Shown: positions 1 to 11,520 of the stretch, one piece after another
Numbering within the stretch: the first letter of the stretch is position 1
How the letters are laid out: every line of letters begins with the position of its first letter
Assembly: GCA_948474755.1 (NCBI GenBank)
Contig: CAOLHI010000481.1
Location: 124,001-188,000, forward strand
DNA: 64,000 nucleotides
Direction: 5' to 3'
Origin: Ctenosaura bakeri
Lineage: Eukaryota > Chordata > Lepidosauria > Squamata > Iguanidae
Program-made: the position numbers and the translations under genes
Notes under the pieces: model-generated
What the model saw: only the letters and a program-made list of their open reading frames with translations
The model's database searches: none
What the model was told of the DNA's origin: nothing

Positions 1-1119
1 ATGTGCTAATAGGCCTTAAGAGAGGGTTCTGCAACCATCCATCTGCTAGTTTTTAACAGGCCTGATTGGCAAGCGGATGTAACAACTGACATCTGTTCTT
101 GCTTATTGATATGTAGATTTATGGTAATTACTCTGAACAATAAGACATGAAATTACCTAAGGTGAACATTAAATTAAATTTTCATGGCCTCTCTCCTTAT
201 AAATATGCTTTTTTTAAAAAAAAAATATTCTTACTTTTCAAGCAGGCATATTGTGCATCTGTTATGAACATAATTTAATTGTATTTTTAAGCTGCCAAGC
301 AGTGAAATCAAAGTTGGGATTCTTGCTGTCCAGAATATTAGCCAAGTTTGATAGCTGACTGGTATATACAGATTACCAAAAGCAGAGTCAAATTCCACTT
401 TTATTCACAACGTTTTTCTCCATCATAAAGATTAAGAGTTATTTCGTTTCCAGCAGCTCATTCTCAGCACAGAGATTTTTTTTTTTTTGGTAGATTTCTT
501 TCTTCTTTTTTAATGCCACTCTGTCTATCAGGCTGTGCTTTAGAGTTTAAGTGATTTGCATTTCTTCAGAGAGCATTGCATTTGCAGAATGTTCAACAGT
601 TTCAAAGGAAGATGATCAAATTATTTTCTGTCCGGGTCTGCTGTGCGTTGTACGAAAGAGAGAAACGCAGCAACAACAAACACCACTAACAATCCTGTGC
701 AATGTGAAAAAGTGTGAGATTCAAAAATGGTGACAGACAGCAAGTGAAGCTTGCAAAAGTACATTGCTATCGATTGCAAGGATCTGGGAAGAATTACAGT
801 GCCTTAGAAATTATAAAATGGCATAGTTAATCCCCCTCTTTAATCGGCTCTAAATTTTCAGTCAAATATCAGGGCTATATTTTTTTCCCCTCTGGTATCA
901 GGATAGTATCCCAGCTGAAATTTTCATAAAATAATAGGGCAGATGGCAGCATTAAAAAACCATTTGCCATACTGTAAGTCTTGTAATGGAAACAAGAGTT
1001 CTTGCTTTCTTTCTTTTGTGTCAGTCCCTGTGACAGATTGTGGATTTCTTTTAAAAATAAAATTCTATTGTGGAAGTAACATTTAACACTGATAATACAC
1101 AGAAAGCCAAAGAGGCTGG

Positions 1120-1166
1120 ACAGTGACGTGCTGGCAATGCTTTAGCTGGAGGTCCTGCATTGAGCA
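1120..1166 (+). mobile_element. CR1 LINE 3'-end fragment
   Basis: The stretch aatgctttagctggaggtcc, followed by tgcattgagcagcaggttg, resembles the last ~50 bases of sauropsid CR1 elements. A similar stretch occurs at 2308-2352. It abuts a CR1 copy in the opposite orientation that starts at 1167. Confidence 0.6.
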
Positions 1167-1741
1167 GCAGGTTGTACTCATAGAATCCTACAGCTGGAAG
1201 AGACCACAAGGGCCATCCTATCTAACCTCCTGCCATGCAGGAAGACATAATCAAAGCACTCATGACAGATGGCCATCCAGCCTCTGCTTAAAACCTCCAA
1301 AGAAGGAGACTCCACCACACTCCAAGGCAGTGTAATCCACTGTCAAACTGCTCTTACCATCAGGAAGTTCTTCCTAATGTTTAGGTAGAATCTTTTTTCC
1401 TCTAGTTTGAAGCCAATCCTTTGTGTCCTGGTCTCTGGAGCAACAGCAAACAAGCTTGCTCAATTTCCATATGACATCCTTTCAAATCTTTAAACATGGC
1501 TATCACGTCACCTCTTAACCTTTTCTTCTCAAGGCTAAACATACTCAGGTCCCTAAGCCACTCCTTATAGGGCATGGTTTCCAGGCCTTTTTCCATTTTG
1601 GCTACCCTCCTCTGGATACGGTCAAGCTTCACAATATCCTTCTTGAAATGTGATGCCCAGAGCTGAATACAGTACTCTAGGTGAGGTCTGACCAAAGCAG
1701 AGTAGAGTGGTACTATTACTTCCCTTGACCTAGACATACTC
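1167..1741 (-). mobile_element. CR1 LINE, 5'-truncated, with end of reverse-transcriptase ORF
   Basis: Read on the minus strand, 1737-1402 encodes a 111-residue open stretch with CR1 RT C-terminal features: [32 protein letters not shown], and [16 protein letters not shown] text (here [13 protein letters not shown]). The 3'UTR follows to the terminal catagaatcctacagctggaag at 1167-1190. The copy is truncated at its 5' end, as is typical of CR1, and is presumably inactive. The frame stays open for 111 codons, so it is not extremely old. Confidence 0.85.
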
Positions 1742-2224
1742 TTTTAATTGATTATCAGCAGGGTCCTTTCCAGCTCTACAATACTAGGGTTCTAATTATT
1801 TCACTCCATCAAGCCAGACTCAACCTGTAGCATTTCACATTGATAGTTACTGCTAAAATGGTTTCCTTCAAAGATTCCTTGTGTTTTCTGGGGGGTTGTT
1901 ACAGCATGTTTATCCTGGGGGTCTTTGGGGCAGACTACTCAGAGTGGAGGCTCCTGCTTAAGTAAAGTCATTGCCTTTTCACTGCTGTTGTTTCTTTCTA
2001 TTCAATGCATCTCTCCAGAGGGAGAGAAGAGACAGAGGGAGCTCATCCTCCTCTTTGCTCCAATACTCCATGGACTCCAGAATGGAGAAGTCAAGCCCCC
2101 GTAGACCAGACTAAGGGAGCTGAGCACTCTCCCCACAAAAATGATCTGGCAAAATTTGACATTGTATGGATGCTTTTAAAAGCCCAGGAGGTTAAATGTT
2201 TCTTTGCTGAAATTCCTGACAGTA

Positions 2225-2402
2225 AGAATGGTTCGGGAACCAATTGCCTAGAGAGGTGGTGGGTCTCCTGCTCTATATGTCTTAAGAGCATGGACAGCTA
2301 CCTGCTGGGGATGCTTTAGCTAAAGATATTGCATTGAGCAGGGAGTTGGACTTGGCAGCCCATGAAGCCTCTTTCAATGCTATCATTCTATGATTCTACA
2401 TG
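2225..2402 (+). mobile_element. CR1 LINE 3' end
   Basis: The segment reads through caattgcctagagaggtggt, then gacagctacctgctggggat, gctttagc and the terminal attctatgattctac. This is the usual order of a CR1 3' terminus ending in short ATTCTATG repeats. The 5' limit is uncertain and could lie further upstream, near 2000. Confidence 0.7.
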
Positions 2403-2442
2403 AAATGCTATCACAGTAGATGCTGGGCGAGCGCTGGCGAAT

Positions 2443-2543
2443 CTTCCAGATGCTGTTGGAGTATAACACTGCCATCAATCCCAGCCAACATGGCCAATAG
2501 CCAGGGATGATAGGAAGTGTGGTCCAACAACATCTAGAGGTTC
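2443..2543. repeat. Inverted-repeat element E, copy 1
   Basis: Arms cttccagatgctgttggagt and the reverse complement of ggtccaacaacatctagagg flank a core with ccagccaacatggccaatag. The same palindromic plan (ccagatgttggactacaa ... ttgtagtccaacatctgg) recurs at 4406, 20527, 20799 and 44476. It looks like a short non-autonomous DNA transposon; I cannot name the family. Confidence 0.55.
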
Positions 2544-3354
2544 CTTTTTAGCTAGGGGTGTCTCCCTGGGGGAGATGGTTGGGATGCCACCACTGAGAAG
2601 GTGGTCTATAGCCACCTGTACAAAAGCACGCAGGGAAAGCCCTCTTCTGAAGATCTTAGTGTACAGGAATATGTGGAGGCAAGCAGGTCTTTGGGCATCC
2701 TGTTTCACTTCCATCACCATCACTACCATCCCCACCATGATTATTACCATCCTTTCTAACCTGCCTTTCAGGTCACATTGCTCTCACAAGATGATTTATA
2801 AAGGTGTTTTAAAACACACCAAAAAATGGCATGTCGTCAACAAATCAATGCAGCAACTTACCATTTGAAAATGATTACATTAAAATAAAGGCCTAAATTG
2901 TGTTGGCTACAATTTCATGTTGGACTGAAGCCAAGTCCAATTTGTGTGATTCCCAGCTGTTTTCACTGTATGATCCCTGGCATCACACATAAAATTTTCC
3001 CATACTCCCCATTGCATTGTCTCCATGCTTACCCCAGTGTCCAGCTGAAAAGTTCATTATTTCTCAGTTATTTAAACCACACTGTGAGATCTTCATTCTC
3101 TAATTTTCCTGCAGGTTCTTATTAAGATTCTGTCCTCATAAGGAGCTTAAGAACTCTAGCCAAAACATTACTGAAAGCCTTTGGCTCCCCCCAGTGCCCA
3201 AGTTTGTTCAAAATATCTCTCCAGGATCTTTCTGATAAGTCTTTCCCCCAATAGATTCTCCCATCAAGTAATGCTCAGCATAGTCAGTGCTCTACTCATC
3301 TGTCATTAGCTGATGGAGCTGATTCTGATTTGGTTCATACTGAAAGTTCTTTTG

Positions 3355-3405
3355 TATATGGGTGTGTGTATGGGTGTGTTTGTGTGTGAAAGAGAGAGAG
3401 AGAGC
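3355..3405. repeat. GT/GA simple repeat
   Basis: Interrupted GT-rich tract (gggtgtgtgtatgggtgtgtttgtgtgtg) followed by (GA)n. Confidence 0.8.
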
Positions 3406-4087
3406 ATGAGCATGAATGATATGTACATATATGAATTTGGTATGGATTGTAAATAGATGGTTCATCTCTGCTCAAAACTCAGAAAGATGCTACAAGACAG
3501 CTTAGTTTGAGACTGCTAGGCTAGGCAGGCAAATATTTCAGCATACAGCAGCTTCTTGTGGGGACCAAGTGAGAAGAAACTTCAGAGGATGTGGCTAAAT
3601 CCCCTAAAGTTATGAAAGTGGGTGGGGGTGGGGGTGGGAAAATGAGGACACTGCCTCTTCATATAGGAAATCTGCCCACCCAAAATTAATTCTTTTTTCT
3701 TTGCTCCCCAAATTGCTAGCATTGCAGAGAGTGAGACATTGGAATTGTTCACAGCTAGAACTCTTATATTTGCTTTGTGTGAATTCCTTTGGTAACTTTG
3801 TCTCCTGCTTCTCTTTGGATGTTTTACATTACTACAGTGGTAGAAGTTTGAGGACTGAAGGGAAATTTCATGGTGGGGGCAGAATTCATATATCGGGGGA
3901 AGCAATGTCCTCATTTGCCCCTCCCATAGCAACACTTCTGATTTGTTCTCTCCCATGATTATACTCCTCTTTGGACATCCAACAATAGGACAGGATGAGG
4001 ATTCCTGACTAGCATTCATTTTAGTTAATGATTTGGATTTTATAACCACCCTCACTGCTGCAGTTCCCCTTTATGTTTTCTCTGCAG

Positions 4088-4222
4088 GAATGAATGCTTT
4101 ACAGTTACAGAATCTGGCAACTTTAGCAGCTGCAGCTGCCGCCGCCCAGACCTCAGCGACTACCACCAATGCAAATCCTCTCTCCACAACAACTGGTGCC
4201 CTCGGTGCACTCACGAGTCCAG
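4088..4222 (+). CDS. CELF2: CELF2 exon: Ala-rich linker segment
   Basis: The exon is 135 nt, acceptor tctgcag|gaatg and donor tccag|gtatg. It enters with two bases completing a Gly codon, then reads MNALQLQNLATLA followed by a run of Ala (seven in all), QTSATTTNANPLSTTT and GALGALTSP, and leaves in phase 1. This is the divergent linker between RRM2 and RRM3. In CELF proteins this linker carries activation, repression and localisation functions rather than a folded domain. The ATG at the exon start is internal, not an initiation site. The Ser/Thr-rich part differs slightly from the mammalian sequence as I remember it. The next exon supplies the rest of the split Val codon (G|TG). Confidence 0.95.
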
Positions 4223-4405
4223 GTATGACCAAGGGGGTTTCTTGATTTGTTTGTCATTTCTTCATGTAAGGAGAGAAACCATGAGAAGGACATCAACCTC
4301 ATAGTGACATACCAGATGTGGCCCTGGTGAATGTGTTACAAGTCTTAATGACTTTTTTTCTTAAAATGCTCTTCCACCTGTTAATTCAGCCTCGTAAGCA
4401 ACGAT

Positions 4406-4494
4406 GCCTTCCAGGTGTGTTGGACTACAAATTCCAACATCCATAGTCTGTGTCTGTGAGTGCTGGGAATTTTAATCCAACACATCTGGAAGGC
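4406..4494. repeat. Inverted-repeat element E, copy 2
   Basis: Ends gccttccaggtgtgttgg and ccaacacatctggaaggc are reverse complements apart from one base. The interior contains gactacaaattccaacatcc and tgctgggaattttaatcc, also roughly complementary. Total length is 89 bp. Confidence 0.7.
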
Positions 4495-5170
4495 ATAATG
4501 TTGGAGAAGACTATATTAAATATTCTTCTCATGTCATCTGCTCAAGGCCTTTTTCTGCCTGTCAAGTGGTAACCAAAGCACAGCTTGGCCCACACAAGAA
4601 CATTTCAAAGCACTACATTCAGAACACTGAGAAATGAACTTTGTTTGTTTATTCAGAGCCACAATTCCCACTGTCCTATCAAACCACACAATTTCCTCTT
4701 GTTGTGACTGTTTTTGCAATGTTCTTCCGTCACTTTTGTTTCTTATTTTTGGTCTGTTGTGTTTTCCTCTCCTGCTTCCTTCTTGACACATCTTTCTGAA
4801 ACGATATCTTTAGGGAAGGGGCGAAAAGTGGTTTTTAAAATTGCTGAGAAGAAAATTGGGTTAGCATCTCACTTTGGCATAAAACCCGATGTCTTTGCTA
4901 GGACTGTATTCAGACGCAAATGTTTTTCTTTGTGGTTTTGGGTTAACTTAATTGTTGTTTTTAATGTGGGCCTTCCAGATTTTAATCTGGTTCTGTGATT
5001 TCTATGAGGCCCATAAGGACTGTGAGCCAGTGCTCTTAGAACAGCTGTTAACTCTGCTCTTAGTTCTTAAAGGGCTAAATTCTGGTTGATTGGAAAATCA
5101 AACAGTATATAGCCAATATCTTCCACATCTATTGTACTCAGCAAATATTGACTCAAATCCTCCTAACCCT

Positions 5171-5254
5171 AACTAGAATAGATCTATTCAATCAGTGGAA
5201 TTTACCTACATTTGACTCACCATTCAAGAACTGATTGAATAGATCTATTCTAGT
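5171..5254. repeat. Near-perfect 26-bp hairpin
   Basis: Arms at 5171-5196 and 5229-5254 (aactagaatagatctattca... and its complement ...tgaatagatctattctagtt) pair over about 25-26 bp around a ~32-nt loop. Each arm also contains the 14-bp palindrome GAATAGATCTATTC. No family recognised. Confidence 0.8.
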
Positions 5255-5989
5255 TGGACTAACCAACAGAATGCCACTCTTAGATTTGTAAAGATGCTAG
5301 ATTCTATATTATTTATCTGTTTACATTGCCATGTAGTGATATAATATGGATATGTGCTTTTTCTGTATGTTTTATGTCTGTATTGCTTGTAACCAACATC
5401 AGATGCAACTACACACATAATATTACCTGCTGAGGGTTTCTTATACCAGTTCTTCCCATTTCTATGACCAACCACTTATAAGCGCTTATTTTCACACATT
5501 TTTCCCTCCAATAATCCAACCCAGCAAGTTGATTTTTAATTAAGCAAAATGTGGTTAATTTCCATAACAAGAAAGTGCACTATAAAATACCTAAAGCATC
5601 ACAAATGACTTTTTAAAAATGTTCTAAATGTTTTTAGTGAAACATTTATTTGTACATGCACAAACACAAGCAGACAGCAATTATGCTTGGCTGGAACTTT
5701 CCTCTGCATGTACACATTTTCTTTCTCTGTGTGTATTCTTTTAAAATATATTTCTCCTGTAATGGATGAAACAGCCTTGATTCAACATCTTTTGCCTGAG
5801 ATACATGTAATCTTGAATTCAACTTGTGGGCTATGGCACTATTTCTAAATTCAAAGCAAATTTTAAAGTGATAAGAATTCAATCTTACATTACAGATTGC
5901 AGATTAATAGACCCAGTCAAGGAAGCTGTGGCCCTGAATTTACGAGATTTCACCAGGGATGTTGATGAGAGGGGTAACTTAAAGGTCTC

Positions 5990-6046
5990 TTGTGCATAGG
6001 GTTGCCATAAGTCGAAGTCAACTGGATAATAGTTAACAACACCAAT
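5990..6046 (+). mobile_element. SINE/LINE-like 3' tail fragment
   Basis: The stretch agggttgccataagtcgaag, then tcaactgga and aacaacacc, matches the 3' tails of the tRNA-type SINEs at 9110-9170 and 12420-12470. The tRNA-like head is not visible here. Confidence 0.55.
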
Positions 6047-6534
6047 AATGAGAATTCATTTTGGTTCTACAGAACATATCTCATAGTCATTGGTTGGAAT
6101 CCTGTAAGGTTCAACATGGTATAGTGGTTCTTACATGCAAAACTACACTATACCTGGCCATTTGCCAGCCCTAAGACTTATCACAGAGCCAATGCAGCCC
6201 CGTCATAGCCAATGAGTGTCTGTAGAGAGCAGAGTGGAGGGGACTGGAGAAGTTATTACACCATCCTTTGAGATCTGCTGTGGTCCTCTGGAGGTCTTAG
6301 TAGATGACGAAATCATTTTGCTTCTAGTTATGCCCAGACACTTCTCCAATCCTCCACCCTGCTCTCTACCAGGACAGAATGGGGTGGGGTTACAGCAGCT
6401 CTATAGTAAATGGGGTGGGGCTTGTTCATTGGGGTGGGAGGAAAGGAATACCAGGCTCCACAGCAACCAAAATAACATATGCAGGCATAAGGTGGACGTA
6501 ACCTACTTATGCCTCCAACAAGGTGCTAATCTTA

Positions 6535-6972
6535 GAACTTTTCCGCACTTGGTTTTTAAAATGGGGCGGTGCGTCCTCCCACAAGGACGTTCGCATTTGG
6601 GGGCGAACTGAGTTTGGACTACTTACCGTTTGTAAAGACTTCAGCCCGCTCTGGAACGCCCAGAACTGGTGGTCGCCTGTGCTATTGAAAGACCGATTAA
6701 AAGAGGACTTTCAATAGCGCAGTGTGCTCCAGTCCGTCACTCTGTGAAGTATAGGTCTACAGGCTCGCGCCAGTGCGAGTCTGCAGATCTTCTGGGGGTG
6801 GGCTTCCGGCTGGTGGAGAGCCTCCGCCAATCAGAAGCCTCCATTTTTGTTGCCAGAGAGTGTGTAGTGCAGGCACACACTGCTCCGGACCATCGTGGAT
6901 CGTCGGGGGGGGACGTGCCGGTCTGGTGAGTAACGGACTGCCCCATTTCCTCTCCAAAGTGCAGAAAAGCCC
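6535..6972. mobile_element. Non-autonomous DNA transposon, family B, copy 1
   Basis: A 438-bp element. The left end ACTTTTCCGCAC and right end GTGCAGAAAAGCCC are inverted repeats, and both sides are flanked by TTA (6532-6534, 6973-6975), a 3-bp target duplication. Interior landmarks shared with copies at 17801, 34938 and 60932 are a GCTATTGAAAG...CTTTCAATAGC hairpin (about 6680-6718), a ctcgcgccagtgcgag inverted repeat, a cctccatttttg segment and ggtgagtaacggactg near the right end. It is CpG-rich against an AT-rich background and has no transposase ORF. Short open frames inside it are chance. Confidence 0.85.
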
Positions 6973-8407
6973 TTAGTATGCTAGCAAGTTAGTTTGCAAC
7001 TTCTGATCAAAGCTTTGGTGCTGCAGAAGCATTTGAGTTAGCCCAGCTCCTGTGCAAGCACATTCATCTTTCTCCTTGTTTGCAGAGGAAGAGATTAAAG
7101 GAGTACTTGGATCCTAGTAAAATGATAGCTTAATCAGAACCAGTCAGAAATTGCAATGTTCAATGACCTTTGTATAGTTGCTTCCAGAATTCGTGCAATC
7201 ATTTTGTGGAGGCACTATTTGTATTAACTGGCATCTTGCCTTGGTTTGGTATCCATCCACAATCACCCTGCTTCCTGTTTTCAAGTCACAGCCGTCATGA
7301 AAATCAGATTAGTCCCTGGAAACATGACAAACATAGATGCAACAATTTATACAAACGACCATTCCATCCCAGTCTCAGCCAAAATGTTATCTACCATAGG
7401 CACACCTATGCTTCAGGCTGATCATATGGGGGCTGCTGGATGCAAGAGTAGACTTCCCCTTAACTTTTATTCTGGAAAAAAAGAAGTATATTTATGATTA
7501 TCAACAGCCAATTCCCTTCCTGTCATTGTTTATTTTTATGGTGCAAGGCTTCAGTACAGTTGTGAAAATTTATGATTCATGGCAGCCGTGCAGGAAACTT
7601 GTGTCTCTTTCCTTTTCATTTGGGAATGTGTATATATACTGCTACTATAGTCCTGTCATAGCGGCAAGACAAAGGATTCCGTCTCAAGTGGGTCTCGGTA
7701 GTCACTGGAAGACGGAAATTCTTTCTAGTCACTTTCCATCAACTCAGCTAACAACATTTTCCCTTATCTCTTTGCTCCAGAGCTGGACAAATACTCAATG
7801 ACCAGTAGAGCTTGGCATTTGCAGATTTCAAATGCCCTGTTTTGAGACTTTTCTTCCCTTGTCTGCCTTGACTGACTGGATTTCTGGCAGCTCTTTGGCT
7901 GACATCTCAAAGTTTTAATGGTATCTGAGGAACTGGACTCTAATTCTGATGCAAAAAGAAAAAACAAATGTAGCAGCCTATGTTTAGATCCGGAGTAGAA
8001 ATTGGATGCAAGTGGATGGCATTCAGGGAATAAAAGTAGCCAGTGGGGAGAAGGACAAAACAGGCAGAAATCCATAAGATAAAAGGTATAATGTTCAGGG
8101 AACATGAACAATATAAAGATATAGAGATATTTTACTATATCAGAGATCCTCAAACAGCCAAATAAATAAAATAAAAATCAGATATTGTGTCTGTGTACTG
8201 GACTAGAGAAACCTAGTTTCAGATAAAGCTCCCTGGATGACTTTGGGCTTTTCTGCCTTCTTCACACTGGGGCCGTGAGGACAGAATGGTGGAGGAATTA
8301 GAAATCACATTCTAAGCTCTTTGGAGAAGGCTGAGATGAAAATGTAGTAATAGCAGTAGTAATGTTGATATGGTAGTTATGATTAACATCATTACTGAAT
8401 TGTGTAC

Positions 8408-8464
8408 AAGGAGAAAGGTAGGATATAAAATATTTAAATAAAATTTAATAAATAAATAAATAAT
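8408..8464 (+). mobile_element. LINE/SINE 3' tail with (AAAT)n
   Basis: The stretch ggagaaaggtaggatataaa runs into AATAAA-rich repeats, resembling the tail of L2-type LINEs (compare 38447-38480). Confidence 0.5.
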
Positions 8465-8473
8465 ATTGACTAA

Positions 8474-8895
8474 GGCCCTCTCCGCACAGCATTTGCCATG
8501 CAAAAGGACACCTGGAGCATCACGCGATTGTGAGGAGCGATCTGCATGACGCACTCACAGTCATGCAATGCTCCAGGGGCTGGCAAGCGCTGATCATGCA
8601 CCTTTTCATTTTTGGCTGGAAGGTGAAAATGATGCGTGATCACGCATTGCTCCCAGGCCCCGCGCGCACTTACCTGGCGTGTGGAGCCTCCGGAGCCGTG
8701 CTGGTCGCACTTCCTGCCCTAGCGCAGCCTGGGAACCTCCCAGGCTGCACTGTGGAAGGAAGAGGTGGGGATCTCGCACGAGCAGGCAGCTCATGTAGAG
8801 CTGAAGCAGCAGGGACGTGAGAGTCTCTTGCCGGAGGCTACTCGTGCGATCCCCGCACCCCAGCGCCGGAAAAAGGTTAAGGTGCGGAAAGGGCC
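8474..8895. mobile_element. Non-autonomous DNA transposon, family C, copy 1
   Basis: A 422-bp GC- and CpG-rich element with ends GGCCCTCTCCGCAC and GTGCGGAAAGGGCC. It is flanked by TAA and TGA, a 3-bp duplication with one difference. It shares its whole interior, in inverse orientation, with 37029-37444; for example catttttggctggaaggtga here matches the complement of tggcttctagccgaaaatga there. No transposase is encoded. Confidence 0.85.
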
Positions 8896-8984
8896 TGAGA
8901 GGCAAAAATATTAAAGCAATTCCAATTGTGCAGTAATTCATACCTTCCTGACTGCCTCATTTTCACATTTCCAGAAATCTGACA

Positions 8985-9172
8985 GTTGGTAAGACATAAT
9001 TGGGAGACCTATGACCCTGGAGACCAGGGTTCAGTTCCCTACTCAGCCATGGAAACACACTGTGAGGCCTTGGGCATGTCACACATTCTCAAATCCTTAT
9101 AATAGGTTTGCCTTAAGGTTGCCATAAGTCAGAAATGACTTAAAGGAACAACAACAACCACAACCCCTGATA
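8985..9172 (+). mobile_element. tRNA-derived SINE (MIR-like type)
   Basis: A degenerate head (cctggagaccagggttcagt, box-B-like) is followed by actcagccatggaaacacac, ccttgggcatgtcacacatt, gttgccataagtcagaaatg and an ACAACAACA tail. The same order occurs at 12283-12477, 23490-23672 and, inverted, 53015-53228. This type is abundant in lizards, as I recall it. Confidence 0.8.
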
Positions 9173-9183
9173 AATGTATACAT

Positions 9184-9217
9184 CTTGTTTGTTTGTTTGT
9201 TTGCTTGCTTGCTTGTT
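9184..9217. repeat. (TTTG)n/(CTTG)n simple repeat
   Basis: Tandem tttg then cttg units directly after the SINE tail. Confidence 0.85.
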
Positions 9218-10057
9218 TAAAGGAGACAATGACTTTGCCAATGTCACACAATGACAACTGTTCCCGTAGAACTACAGTTCCCATAGAATCCAGGTATTTT
9301 AAGTCTGGCCCTCTTATAAAAATAACTCCTGGTACATTCAAAGAAAACCCCAACCAAATCTTTTTGCCATTATGAAATTCAGCGGCTGCTGTTCTGGTTA
9401 ATTTAACATTTTTCTTTAATGTGAAAACTGTGTACAAGAGAAGCACCGGCTCCGTTGATTTTAATGAAGCTGCCCTTGATGAACATGTACTAAGCATTAT
9501 TAAACTTTGGAAATGTGCTTAATGGCTAGAGAATGGCCCTAGAGCATCATTGTAAATTTATATAGAAGCCTGGGGTTATTAACTTCCATAAATCAGCTGT
9601 AAAATTAGAATGTAAAAGAGCCTTGGCACTGAAAAGAACACAGTGCCATAGGACTGAGTGTAATACTCAAAGCACTGCCATTGGATTGAATGCAAACCTA
9701 AAGGTAATAAGTAGCCAGGCTGTAAGATGATGGAGATGGCAGAAAAAACAGTTGGGCTCACTCACAATTGATAGCTGCCAAGACAGGACAAGGATAGTTC
9801 CTCTCCCATGAACTTAGGGACTACCTCAGAGTCCCATAAACACCACAGAATCCTGCAGTTTGTGTGTAGGGAACTAGTCACGCTAAAGGTGATATGATAC
9901 CCCACTTTCATGCCACTCCCATTATAGAGAGGTCCACTTGAATTGTGGCACCCACAGTTCTTTGTCTGCTGTTATGATCAATTTAGCTCTGATCCAAAAG
10001 TCTCTCCTTTATATTGACTATGTAGATGCTGAAGAAACATAGGAAGCCAATACCAGC

Positions 10058-10061
<4 letters not shown>

Positions 10062-10096
<35 letters not shown>

Positions 10097-10200
10097 CTTC
10101 AAGTTGCCTGTCAACTTATGGTGACCCCATAAATTTCATAGGGTTTTCTTAAGCAAGGAATACTCAGAGGTGGTTTGGCCAGTTCCTTCATCAGAAATAC
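10062..10200 (-). mobile_element. 5S-type SINE tail with (GT)n
   Basis: A (GT)n tract of ~34 bp is followed by ccttcaagttgcctgtcaac, ttatggtgaccccataaatt, tcatagggttttcttaagca and gttccttca. The same order occurs at 61990-62155, where the 5S-rRNA-like head is also present. Here the head is missing. Confidence 0.65.
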
Positions 10201-11274
10201 CAGTAGTATCCCCTTTTTAATATTGTTATCAAGCTAAAATGTCAATTTAATAGCCTCATTCCTCCTTATAAAACTCTAAGACTAACCCAGAAACAACCCT
10301 TGTTAAGATGTTCTTTGATTTCAACTTTCTTATCTAGCTCTACATTTTCCACTCCATTAAATACTTTGTAAACCTGAATAAAAGCTTTTCCTGGTCGTTC
10401 TCTGCTCTGTGGAATACGCATTTTGTTCTCTAAAGCCTCATGTACTGTCTAAAAAGCATTTCCATTTAAACTTAGACTGTAATGGAACATTTATATTTGT
10501 GTCTCAATGATTGAGGGGGGATTCCTTGTTTATTTGTTTATTTAATTTTACTTTTCTTCAGTCATGAGGGATGTTGGTTATATTGAATCCTTTTAATTTA
10601 AGATCACATTCTCTTGCATCTAGAGAAAATTCCTTTTATTATTACAAAGGTGGCAATAGACAGAAAGAGAAAGAGCTTGACTGTCTAATTTAATGTCATA
10701 AAATGAATTATAATTAATGTGGGGATAAGATTAAAGTGTTGTTTTATAAGAGTTACAGATGTGGGTAGTTGTAGCAAAACTCCATAAGAAGCATGAAGCT
10801 TTCAAGTCAGACAGCAGGCAGCTATAGAACATGCACCCATGTTAGTTTGTTGAACATAATGTTATGAAACTTAGAGAAACTGGTACATTTGGCATCTGGA
10901 TTATTTAGAATGCTCAAAATGTAGAGCAGTGTAGAGAAACAAGGGTAACCAGTGGCATTATTTTGCAATCATGATTCCTTAACCCAAGTTCCCCAAAACA
11001 TTTGTTGGAGATGCCATAGAAATTGTGATCCACAGATGTAAAAACTGGAAGGAATCGAGAGTCTGTGGTTCCTCCTCAATTTGAATGACAATAATCAAGA
11101 AGAGGGGAAACAAAGGGAGGTCATACTTCTATCATCAAGAAAGTGGAAAAGCATTTCCACTTTCCCCAGAAATTATCAAAGGTACGCTAGCCCTCGTATC
11201 TATCCATGGAGACCCATTCAATTGTCTCATGAGATATGGCAGTCCTGTGGAAGCTGGGAAGGAAGCAAGACGTG

Positions 11275-11520
11275 AAGATCAGGTGGCGCAGTGGTTAAAT
11301 GCCAGTACTGCAAGCCACAAGGTTGTGAGTTCGATCCTGCCAGGCTCCAAGGTTGACTCAGCCTTCCATCCTTCCGTAGGTCGGTAAAATGAGTACCCAG
11401 CTTGTTGGGGGCATGTATAGAAAAATGTATCGAAATACATGCTGTTTGTACGTTGTTCGCCACCTCGATCCATATGGAGAGGCGGGATACAAATAAATAA
11501 ATAAATAAAAAGATCAGGTG
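11275..11520 (+). mobile_element. tRNA-derived SINE with target-site duplication
   Basis: The element has tRNA promoter-like boxes: box A ggtggcgcagtggttaaatg and box B gagttcgatcctgcc. The body contains ggttgactcagccttccatc and ggtcggtaaaatgagtaccc, with an L2-like end gaggcgggatacaaataaat and (AAAT)n. The 11-bp duplication AAGATCAGGTG at 11275-11285 and 11510-11520 brackets it. The perfect duplication implies a fairly recent insertion. A sister copy lies at 60012-60260. Confidence 0.88.

Larger units (their letters stand above)
1..4087 (+). other. CELF2: CELF2 intron (3' part, open at window start)
   Basis: No exon recognised. The first 1100 bases are AT-rich single-copy sequence with nothing I can name. 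The rest holds CR1 LINE fragments (1120-1741 and 2225-2402), a short inverted-repeat element (2443-2543), a GT/GA microsatellite near 3355-3405, and a pyrimidine-rich acceptor (ttttctctgcag) ending at 4087. Confidence 0.85.

Noticed and set aside
1402..1737. Functional minus-strand protein gene
   Set aside because: It is the C-terminal RT remnant of a 5'-truncated CR1 copy, not a host gene.
4097..4245. Independent small gene starting at an ATG in the Ala-rich exon
   Set aside because: The ATG is internal to a phase-1 CELF2 exon bounded by good splice sites.
5165..5176. Telomere-like cctaaccctaac
   Set aside because: Only two units; chance occurrence in AT-rich DNA.
6216..6976. Open frames of 65-130 codons around the B1 element
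   Set aside because: They overlap on both strands, lie in a non-coding MITE or random intron, and have no recognisable domain.
11284..11360. Possible tRNA gene
   Set aside because: Box A and box B are present, but the rest is a SINE body with poly-A-rich tail and target duplication; the cloverleaf is not preserved. The same holds for 60012-60090 and 12283-12350.
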